Shown: piece after piece, positions 1 through 5,371 of the stretch
Layout: each line of letters opens with the position of its first letter
Numbering within the stretch: position 1 is the stretch's first letter
Origin: Methanosarcinales archaeon
GTDB lineage: Archaea > Halobacteriota > Methanosarcinia > Methanosarcinales > Methanogasteraceae
NCBI GenBank assembly: GCA_030672345.1
Contig: DAOVGO010000057.1
Coordinates: 1-7,485 of the forward strand
DNA: 7,485 nucleotides
Direction: 5' to 3'
Made by a program: the position numbers and the translations under genes
The notes under the pieces: generated by a model
What the model saw: the letters and a program-made list of their open reading frames with translations, nothing else
Told to the model about the DNA's origin: nothing
Databases searched by the model: none

Positions 1-1
1 T

Positions 2-1096
2 GTACGTCGCGGGGCTGCTGCCGCACTTGGTTGGGTTGGTGATGGGAAAGCAGTTGAACCGCTGGTCGAAGCACTCCAAGATGAAGATGGAGACGTACGC
101 TGGTATGCCGCCGATTCACTTGGCAAGATTGGCGATATACGCGCAGTCGAACCGCTGATAAACTCGCTTAATGATGCTAATTCTGATGTGCGCCGCGGTG
201 CCGCCTCTGCGCTTGACAGGATCGGTGATGGGAGGGCAATTGAACCGCTAGTCGAAGCACTCCGAGATGAGGATGAGGATGTGCGCGATACGGCTGCCAT
301 CGCACTTGGTAAGATCGGCGATCCAAGAGCGGTTGCGCCACTGATCAAATTGCTTGAGAATGAGAATCAGTGGGTGCGTGGTGAGGCTGCCTCTGCGCTT
401 GGTGAGATCGGCGATGCAAGAGCAGTTGAACCGCTAATCAAAACGCTTGGGGACCGGGAGTGGAATGTACGTCGCGCATCTGCTGGCGCCCTTGGTAAGA
501 TTGGGGACTCAAGAGCGGTCGAACCGCTGATCGAAATGCTTGGAGAAAGGGGCATGTGGATGTGTGATGAGGTGATCATCGCACTCGGAGAGATCGGTGA
601 TGCAAGAGCGGTTGAGCCACTGATCAGAGTGCTTGAAGGGGCGGATTTGGGGATGCGACCGCCATCGCATGTATGCATGAGCGCTGTTGGCGCGCTTGGC
701 AAGGTTGGCGATTCGAGGGCGGTCGAACCGCTGATAAAAGCACTCAAAATTCAGAGTGATAGCATGCGTGACGAGGTTGTCGCAGCACTCAGTAAAATTG
801 GTGAGCCAGTGGTTGAGCCGCTGATAAACGCGCTTGGTGGCAAGGATTGGAGTACGCGTTTGGGATCTGCTGATGCACTTGGCAGGATCGGGGATGAGAG
901 AGCAGTCGAGCCACTGATAAACAGACTCAGCGATCGCAGCAAGTATGTGCGTGCTGGTGCTGCACGGGGACTTGGTAAGATTGGCGATTCGAGGGCGGTT
1001 GAACCGCTACGGCAATTGCTCAATGATAATACTAACAAGGTACGAGATGCCGCCGCCCGTGCGTTGGAAGCCATAGAGCAAAGATCCAGGAGTTAA
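2..1096 (+). CDS. EZ-HEAT (PBS lyase HEAT-like) repeat protein, 5' partial
   Basis: The frame is already open at base 2, so the gene begins upstream of the window; the GTG at 188 is only an internal valine of a repeat. The visible 364 residues are HEAT-like units of about 31 aa with the signature A-V-E-P-L-I, a short acidic loop, V-R, then A-L-G-x-I-G-D. Eleven unit starts are visible, plus the end of one more at the left edge. One unit (608-718) is 37 aa, carrying about six extra residues (a PPSHV-like insert) between its helices. The protein ends in a cap reading LEAIEQRSRS. HEAT_PBS/HEAT_2 repeats form alpha-solenoids that bind proteins or nucleic acids; some bacterial relatives are phycobilin lyases, but nothing here suggests a bilin pathway. 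No signal peptide can be assessed because the N-terminus is missing. A paralogue follows directly. The binding partner is unknown. Confidence 0.9.
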   Translation, partial: VRRGAAAALGWVGDGKAVEPLVEALQDEDGDVRWYAADSLGKIGDIRAVEPLINSLNDANSDVRRGAASALDRIGDGRAIEPLVEALRDEDEDVRDTAAIALGKIGDPRAVAPLIKLLENENQWVRGEAASALGEIGDARAVEPLIKTLGDREWNVRRASAGALGKIGDSRAVEPLIEMLGERGMWMCDEVIIALGEIGDARAVEPLIRVLEGADLGMRPPSHVCMSAVGALGKVGDSRAVEPLIKALKIQSDSMRDEVVAALSKIGEPVVEPLINALGGKDWSTRLGSADALGRIGDERAVEPLINRLSDRSKYVRAGAARGLGKIGDSRAVEPLRQLLNDNTNKVRDAAARALEAIEQRSRS

Positions 1097-1202
1097 GATA
1101 GAGGATAAACATTGAAACAAAGAGTAAATGCTTATTGTAGACATGATCTAACTAATCTACCATATTATGTGAATTAACTCCATTTAAAGTTTATGAGAAT
1201 AG

Positions 1203-1210
1203 TTTAAATA
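1203..1210 (+). promoter_or_regulatory. Archaeal TATA box (TTTAAATA) of the second HEAT gene
   Basis: TTTAAATA matches the euryarchaeal TATA consensus. A transcript starting about 25 nt downstream would begin near 1232. That places the GGAG at 1243-1246 inside a short leader and favours ATG 1256 over GTG 1241, which would leave almost no leader. This is inferred from spacing only. Confidence 0.6.
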
Positions 1211-1242
1211 CGAAAGTAACTACGTTGTAATATATGCGCAGT

Positions 1243-1246
1243 GGAG
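1243..1246 (+). promoter_or_regulatory. Shine-Dalgarno GGAG deciding the start at 1256
   Basis: GGAG lies 9 nt before ATG 1256, a normal spacing. A competing site, GAGG at 1268-1271, lies 8 nt before ATG 1280, so the start could be 24 nt later. GTG 1241 overlaps the first motif and has no comparable site of its own. Confidence 0.5.
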
Positions 1247-1255
1247 CGAGTAAAT

Positions 1256-2590
1256 ATGGTGGGCATTGAGGAATCAGAAATGCAAACGGATGTGAACGAA
1301 CTCATAGAATCACTGACCAGATTGCTTGAAGACGATGACCGGAAGGTACGCGGGGATGCCGTAGGGAGACTTGGCGAGATCGGTGGTGTGAGGGCGGTTG
1401 AGACACTGATAAAAACGCTTGGGGATCCTGACGAAAACATACGCAAAAGAGTGGTCGAAGCACTTGTTGGGATTGGCGAGCCCACGGTTGAGCATTTGAT
1501 AGAAGCGATTGGTGATGTGGGTTGGGCTGCTGCCCGTACGCTTGGCGAAATCGGCGAGCCAGCAATCGAGCCTCTGATAAAGGCACTTGATGAAGAGGAC
1601 GAGCGAATACGCGAAAATGTCGCCCATGCACTTGGTTGGATTGGTGATGAGAGGGTTATTGAGCCTCTGATGAATGTGCTCAGTGATACAGAGTGGGAGG
1701 TGCAGAATGCTGCTGTCGAAGCGTTTGCCGATATTGGCGAGCCGGCGGTCGAGCCGCTGATAAATGCACTTGAGGATAAAAATGTGTATATGCGTCAAGG
1801 TGTGGCTTGGGCACTTGGTGGCATCAACGATGATAAGGTGGTTGAGCCTTTGATAAAAGCACTTGGAGATGATGATGAAAGTGTGCGTCAGGTTGCTGCT
1901 TATGCACTTGGTGATAGTTATATTTGTGACGAGCGGGCGGTTGAGCCTTTGATAAAAGCACTCGATGATGAAGATGAAGGTGTGCGTTGGGCTGCTGCAT
2001 CTACGCTTGGTGGAATTGGTGATGAGAGGTCGATTGAGCCTTTGATAAAAGCACTCGAGGATGAGTGTGATACTGTGCACTGGAATGCCGCCTGCGCACT
2101 TGGGTGGAGTGGTGATGGGAGGGCGATTAAGCCTTTGATAAAAGCGCTTGGGGTTGATGAGGGGGGTGTGTATAGGGAGGCTGCCACTATACTCTGCGAG
2201 ATTTTTGGTAAACCAGCAGTTGAGTCTCTGATAGAGGCGCTCAAGGACGAAAATATGGTCGTGCGTGCTAATGCTGCTTATGTGCTTGGTGGAATTGACG
2301 ATGAGAGGGCGGTTGAGCCGCTGATAAGATCAGTTGGTGATGAAGATGAGGATGTGTGTGATGCTGCTTATGATGCACTTACTGATATTGGTGAGCCAGC
2401 AATTAAACCGTTGATAAGTGCGCTTGAGGAGGGGGATGTGTGGGTACGTTGGGTTGCCATCCACGCGCTCGGTGAGATTGGCGATGATAGGGCAATCGAG
2501 CCACTGAGACGACTCCTCGATGACGATACTAAAAATGTCAGAAATGCCGCCGCCCATGCGTTAGAAGCGATAGAGCAAAGATCAAGATGA
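1256..2590 (+). CDS. EZ-HEAT (PBS lyase HEAT-like) repeat protein, complete
   Basis: A 444-aa protein from ATG 1256 (449 aa from GTG 1241, 436 aa from ATG 1280). After a short acidic N-terminal segment it consists almost wholly of about 14 HEAT-like units. Units ending G-D-x-R are about 31 aa and those ending G-E-P are about 29 aa. The third unit (about residues 77-102) is only 26 aa, missing part of the loop between its helices. The unit containing DSYICDER has extra residues. The protein is strongly acidic in the loops (runs of D and E) and has no signal peptide or membrane segment, so it is probably a cytoplasmic alpha-solenoid for protein or nucleic-acid binding. Its last 30 residues closely match the end of the preceding HEAT protein, so the two are tandem paralogues. 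It lies 82 bp upstream of the AlbA_2/GHKL gene on the same strand. Function is unknown; the family call is secure. Confidence 0.9.
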   Translation: MVGIEESEMQTDVNELIESLTRLLEDDDRKVRGDAVGRLGEIGGVRAVETLIKTLGDPDENIRKRVVEALVGIGEPTVEHLIEAIGDVGWAAARTLGEIGEPAIEPLIKALDEEDERIRENVAHALGWIGDERVIEPLMNVLSDTEWEVQNAAVEAFADIGEPAVEPLINALEDKNVYMRQGVAWALGGINDDKVVEPLIKALGDDDESVRQVAAYALGDSYICDERAVEPLIKALDDEDEGVRWAAASTLGGIGDERSIEPLIKALEDECDTVHWNAACALGWSGDGRAIKPLIKALGVDEGGVYREAATILCEIFGKPAVESLIEALKDENMVVRANAAYVLGGIDDERAVEPLIRSVGDEDEDVCDAAYDALTDIGEPAIKPLISALEEGDVWVRWVAIHALGEIGDDRAIEPLRRLLDDDTKNVRNAAAHALEAIEQRSR

Positions 2591-2672
2591 TCGGGCACGC
2601 GACAATTCCCCATAATCAAAACCCTTTAGCACACACCCACCCAAGAATATAACCTGCCAGAGGAATCCCACC
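2591..2672 (+). promoter_or_regulatory. Leader of the AlbA_2 gene with a clear Shine-Dalgarno
   Basis: AGAGGA at 2659-2664 lies 8 nt before ATG 2673 and fixes that start. Only a weak TATA-like stretch (CTTTAGCA, about 2624-2631) is visible, at the right distance to give a short leader that includes the ribosome binding site. Transcription may instead come from the HEAT gene upstream. No terminator hairpin is obvious in the gap. Confidence 0.45.
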
Positions 2673-3857
2673 ATGAACCTGACCGAACTTTACGCCCGCC
2701 TGATAAAAGGCGAAGACCTCCACACCGAGTTCAAGGAACACCTCATTCATGCCGATGATTTAGCCGCATCAATCATCGCATTTGCCAATACGGACGGGGG
2801 ACAGATGATCTTTGGGGTAGACGACAGCGGACAGATCACAGGTCTTGGCGATGAAACGGATCATGTACTCCAGTTCATAGACAACATAGCGTTCAACAAT
2901 TGCGAACCTCCTGTGACGATCGTTCAGGAGACGGTCAGAGACCAGCAGGGACGAATTGTAGTCATCGTAAACATCCCGAAAGGAGACCATCGCCCGTATC
3001 GAACGAATCGGGGCGTGTACTACGTGCGGACCACATCAGGACGCAGGCAGGCATCTCGCGAAGAACTGTTACGACTGTTTCAATCCACAGAGAGCTTTTA
3101 TTACGACGAAACCTCTGTTTTTCAGAGTAATGTTGCGGATCTGGACGATAAGGCGATAGAAAGGCTGCTAAAAGATATTGCAGGACAGGGGTTCGATCTT
3201 GCAGGCATTTCAGGTGAGCGACTGTTAGCAAACTGGCACCTGGTCAGAGAGACAAAAACGGATGTCATGGCGCATCTCACCCCCACCCTTACAGGAATTC
3301 TCTTTCTTGCCAGTCATCCGCAGCAATTCATTCCTTACGCATATGTCTCCGCGCTTCGCATCCCTGGAACCGATATATCGGCAGAACCTTACGATCAGAA
3401 GCATATCGAGGGGCGTATGGTGGATATGCTCCATGATGTGATGCGGTTTCTGGATATTCATCTGATGCGCCCCCATCGAATCGTTGGGCTGCTGCCTGAA
3501 GCGAGACCTGAGCTCCCTGTGGTTACGTTGAGAGAGTCTCTTGTGAACGCGCTGGCACACCGTGATTACACAATCTCTGCGCCTGTGCGTGTGATCGTCT
3601 TTGATGATCGTGTTGAGATACGCACACCAGGGCAGCTCCCGAACACGGTCACGATCGAGTCTATGAGATGGGGTGTCCATGTCCTGCGTAACCCGACGAT
3701 CTACAACGTCTTTCTGAAGTTGGGGTTTGTAACCGATGCGGGAAGTGGTATTCCGAGGATGATTCGCGTCTTTCGTGAGGCTACAGGGCAGGAACCTATT
3801 CTTCGCATGGAAGGGAATGAATTCGTTACAGCATTCCCCAGGTCTTTTACACCGTGA
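2673..3857 (+). CDS. Schlafen AlbA_2 domain / GHKL ATPase-like protein (COG2865 type)
   Basis: A 394-aa predicted cytoplasmic protein. The N-terminal AlbA_2 (Schlafen) domain covers about residues 10-130, with the E19-F-K21 pair, the I-A-F-A-N-T-D-G-G turn (35-43), F-G-V-D-D-S-G (47-53) and a Y-x-R region near 115-120. A linker of about 145-270 follows. The C-terminal GHKL ATPase-like module (HATPase_c_4) shows L-V-N-A-L-A-H-R-D-Y (290-299, N-box with N292), D311, T-P-G-Q-L-P (318-323), L-R-N-P (338-341) and G-S-G-I-P-R-M (357-363). Such proteins are usually annotated as transcriptional regulators or RecG-like ATP-binding proteins; biochemical roles are mostly unproven, and Schlafen AlbA_2 domains also occur in antiviral proteins. 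Oddity: the protein stops about 30 residues after the last ATPase motif, whereas many relatives continue into a winged helix-turn-helix. The start is supported by a strong ribosome binding site. The two HEAT genes lie upstream on the same strand. Confidence 0.9.
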   Translation: MNLTELYARLIKGEDLHTEFKEHLIHADDLAASIIAFANTDGGQMIFGVDDSGQITGLGDETDHVLQFIDNIAFNNCEPPVTIVQETVRDQQGRIVVIVNIPKGDHRPYRTNRGVYYVRTTSGRRQASREELLRLFQSTESFYYDETSVFQSNVADLDDKAIERLLKDIAGQGFDLAGISGERLLANWHLVRETKTDVMAHLTPTLTGILFLASHPQQFIPYAYVSALRIPGTDISAEPYDQKHIEGRMVDMLHDVMRFLDIHLMRPHRIVGLLPEARPELPVVTLRESLVNALAHRDYTISAPVRVIVFDDRVEIRTPGQLPNTVTIESMRWGVHVLRNPTIYNVFLKLGFVTDAGSGIPRMIRVFREATGQEPILRMEGNEFVTAFPRSFTP

Positions 3858-4093
3858 TCTCCTGAATCGATCTCGCCTGGAGCGGGGGTGGACAGTATTG
3901 AATCAGAGAGAGAAAGAGAGAGCGAACGTAGGATAGGAGCGTGCGAGACGTGTGGGGTAGGGTTTTAAGAGGCGAGAGGTGACGCTGCCCGGAGCCTGGG
4001 CGGGCGTTTATTGAGAGACATGTGATGGAAGTCGAGAATCCGGATGGGTTGCCCGGGTGGCTATTTGCACCTTCATCAATTCTTCCGTCTTCT
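3858..4093. other. Gene-free, purine-rich stretch between convergent genes
   Basis: The region between the AlbA_2 gene and the minus-strand PaREP1 gene contains no frame resembling a known protein. It is strongly purine-biased on the plus strand, includes a GA-rich tract at 3905-3922 and a short GC-rich hairpin (GCCC...GGGC, about 3987-4001). The right part (4008-4093) is explained by the lost 3' end of the PaREP1 gene in another frame. No archaeal T-rich terminator is clear on either strand. Confidence 0.5.
3905..3922 (+). repeat. GA-rich polypurine tract
   Basis: An 18-nt run made only of A and G, mostly alternating AG with one AAA interruption. It is a simple-sequence tract just after the AlbA_2 gene and may be non-coding slippage sequence. 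No function can be assigned. Confidence 0.6.
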
Positions 4094-4453
4094 TCAGAAA
4101 CGATATGGCCTTTCTATAAAATATTGGAAAATCGACCGGGGAATCTCCTCGTCATAAAAGTTTTTATGTAAGGTATTGAGTTCCAGAAATAACGTGTGAT
4201 ATGTTTCATCTCCGGTTTCTTTGCTCACACTTCTTGTATAATCGAAAAATTTTGCGTGACTCGGAATATGTATGTTAGATAACGACGCCAATGCCTTTAT
4301 TGATTGTGTCACCGCACCCCACAAAAGTTCAGAGGATTTCCTAAACTCGTTTTTACTGAAATATTTATCGGCATTCGAGATATATTTATCTCTGGTTTTT
4401 AAATACCTTGAAGTGATATCACTCAAACCCAACGACTCTTCCATCTCTGTCAT
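4008..4453 (-). pseudogene. PaREP1-family (HEPN-like) protein, probably frameshifted near its 3' end
   Basis: The intact frame (4094-4453) gives 119 aa, all helical in character. It carries K-S-S-E-L-L-W-G-A-V-T-Q-S-I-K-A-L-A (39-56) and L-H-K-N-F-Y (95-100), both typical of PaREP1/HEPN-like archaeal proteins. It ends ...ERPYRF-stop at TGA 4094-4096. Moving back one base at the TTTC before that stop continues the protein as LKKTEELMKVQIAT and on to a stop at 4008-4010, giving 148 aa and the final amphipathic helix expected of this family. So either one T was lost from the run (mutation or assembly error), or the tRNA-Phe slips from UUC to UUU. The start ATG 4453 has AGAGGG (4463-4468) 9 nt upstream; ATG 4444 is an alternative. 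No canonical HEPN R-x4-6-H nuclease motif is evident. The gene overlaps its upstream 66-aa partner by 35 nt. The family call is moderately sure; the biochemical role is unknown. Confidence 0.65.
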
Positions 4454-4619
4454 CTATTGTTACCCTCTTAAGGTCCTCACCAAGAACGCCGACGTCTACA
4501 AGAACTTCCCATTCGGATCTGGTTTCATCGAAGGTTACCTTCTTTAATCGTATAAACGGATACCCGGCTTTGGTCCTTACAAATTCCATTGCCCTGTCAA
4601 CAACTTCATCGGTATGCAT
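4419..4619 (-). CDS. 66-aa unknown protein translated just before the PaREP1 gene
   Basis: A small soluble protein. An N-terminal helix (about 1-20, DEVVDRAMEFVRTKAGYPF) is followed by strand-like segments: I-R-L-K-K-V-T-F, W-E-V-L-V-D-V-G, K-R-V-T-I-D and R-V-V-G-F-E. The pattern helix, strand, W-x-V-x-V-D, strand, D-x-x-x-G-x-V resembles PepSY-like small folds, but I do not recognise the family with certainty. The 3' end overlaps the PaREP1 start by 35 nt in a different frame, so the two are probably translationally coupled. A TATA-like TTTTAT (4645-4650) sits about 26-30 nt upstream of ATG 4619, consistent with a leaderless or very short-leader message; no ribosome binding site is seen. 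It may be a partner or antidote of the PaREP1 protein, but that is inference from gene order only. Confidence 0.65.
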   Translation of the reverse strand: MHTDEVVDRAMEFVRTKAGYPFIRLKKVTFDETRSEWEVLVDVGVLGEDLKRVTIDDRDGRVVGFE

Positions 4620-4644
4620 ATTTCAAGTAAGTGAAGATGTCAGC

Positions 4645-4650
4645 ATAAAA
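4645..4650 (-). promoter_or_regulatory. TATA-like element of the 66-aa/PaREP1 pair
   Basis: TTTTAT on the minus strand lies at the correct distance for initiation at or a base or two before ATG 4619. The 107-bp gap back to the surface-protein gene allows an independent promoter here. The match is weak. Confidence 0.35.
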
Positions 4651-4726
4651 CATATCGCCGCACTGGAGTCGTTTCATGCAAGGGAAGCCCCCGAATCAGG
4701 ATGTGTGATATATTCGACCGTAGGAA

Positions 4727-5371
4727 TCATCTGCAGGTACGCCGCATCACCAGATATGACAACGCCAGCATCCCGATCGCCATGCGTATGCCATATCCCG
4801 GAACCGAACCCGGACATGAACCCGAACCCGAAGCGTTGGCGTGCGTCGCGGACGTGATGCCAGATGCGGATGCGTCGGCGGTTCCTGCCGTGGCATTCGA
4901 TGCAGGAGTTGTATTAAACGGCGATCCGGGCGCAGGTGCGGGCAGGTCAGGATCAAGGTACTGATACACGTAAAAAAAGACAAGATCCTTCTGCGATCCG
5001 ACATATATGTGATCGATGGTCACATCGAATATTTCGTCCTTTTTTTCGTAAACAAAATGGTCGTCTGCCCCAAATACCCCGTAATCAACGGTTGTACCGT
5101 TCTGCATCAACTCAATCCATGCTTTATCTCCCCTGGAACCCACACCCTTGATGACGATGGAGTATCCCTGATAAAACGTCCTTTGTTCACCGTTTACAAG
5201 AACCTGACCCTCTCCGTCGATCAGTAACCGTGTCTGGTTGGTCACATTTATGTTAGTTCTCTGATCAGAGACGTTTTCTGCGTTCACAGGACAACCGGTA
5301 GTGTATATCAATAAAACCAACAGGATCAAGCCAGTTGAACTGATCCGGTTAATCGGCGTCGCCCCTCCCAT
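4727..5371 (-). CDS. Secreted S-layer-like protein with PGF-CTERM-like C-terminal anchor
   Basis: A 214-aa exported protein. The N-terminal signal has a hydrophobic core at about 14-23, then T-T-G-C-P-V-N-A; cleavage after A31 or lipidation at C27 are both conceivable. Residues about 45-141 form one beta-rich domain (G-Q-V-L-V-N-G, Y-Q-G-Y-S-I-V-I-K-G-V, D-K-A-W-I-E-L, N-G-T-T-V-D, H-F-V-Y-E-K, V-F-F-Y-V-Y-Q-Y-L-D-P) resembling the duplicated domain of methanogen S-layer proteins. A Pro/Ser/Thr/Ala-rich linker (143-188) follows. The end is P-G-Y-G (191-194), a hydrophobic stretch (195-209) and R-R, the layout of an archaeosortase PGF-CTERM signal with Y in place of F. There are seven N-glycosylation sequons (N33, N42, N45, N91, N153, N159, N179). 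The start overlaps the end of cbiC by 23 nt and has AGGAGGT 5 nt upstream, so it is probably co-transcribed with cbiC. Specific function is unknown. Confidence 0.75.
   Translation of the reverse strand: MGGATPINRISSTGLILLVLLIYTTGCPVNAENVSDQRTNINVTNQTRLLIDGEGQVLVNGEQRTFYQGYSIVIKGVGSRGDKAWIELMQNGTTVDYGVFGADDHFVYEKKDEIFDVTIDHIYVGSQKDLVFFYVYQYLDPDLPAPAPGSPFNTTPASNATAGTADASASGITSATHANASGSGSCPGSVPGYGIRMAIGMLALSYLVMRRTCR

Larger units (their letters stand above)
1097..1255. other. AT-rich intergenic spacer between the two HEAT genes
   Basis: This spacer is markedly richer in A and T than either flanking gene and contains no open frame of note. It holds the promoter of the downstream HEAT gene. A second T/A-rich motif (TTTAAAG near 1183-1189) could be an additional TATA-like element. 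No RNA gene was recognised. The spacer argues that the second HEAT gene is transcribed on its own rather than only by read-through. Confidence 0.6.

Noticed and set aside
188..190. GTG as the start of the first HEAT gene
   Set aside because: The same frame is open without a stop back to base 2 and encodes further regular HEAT units, so this GTG is an internal valine codon.
1310..2080. A 256-codon minus-strand frame opposite the second HEAT gene, with shorter ones at 367-747, 751-1074, 1204-1485 and 1918-2244
   Set aside because: They repeat with the same 93-bp period as the HEAT units and have low-complexity repeated peptides; they are mirror products of the repeat codon pattern, not genes.
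2..2590. CRISPR array (regular repeat spacing)
   Set aside because: The periodicity is 93 bp, in frame, degenerate and protein-coding (HEAT units), with no conserved repeat/spacer alternation.
4025..4171. Plus-strand frame beginning ATGGAAGTC
   Set aside because: Short, without a recognisable domain or ribosome binding site, and largely overlapping the better-supported minus-strand PaREP1 gene and its lost 3' end.
4450..4470. Known toxin-antitoxin family (HEPN/MNT) call
   Set aside because: The partner lacks the G-S-x-A-R-G...D-x-D nucleotidyltransferase motif and the PaREP1 protein lacks a clear R-x4-6-H motif, so a named HEPN/MNT system cannot be claimed.
4272..4547. Plus-strand frame of 91 codons
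   Set aside because: Lies opposite the PaREP1/66-aa pair, which have family-like motifs and proper gene spacing.
4701..5227. Plus-strand frames opposite the surface-protein gene (Arg/Cys-rich or Pro/His-rich products)
   Set aside because: Composition reflects the GC-rich reverse of the Ala/Ser/Pro linker codons; no domain, no promoter; the minus strand has a full signal-domain-anchor architecture.
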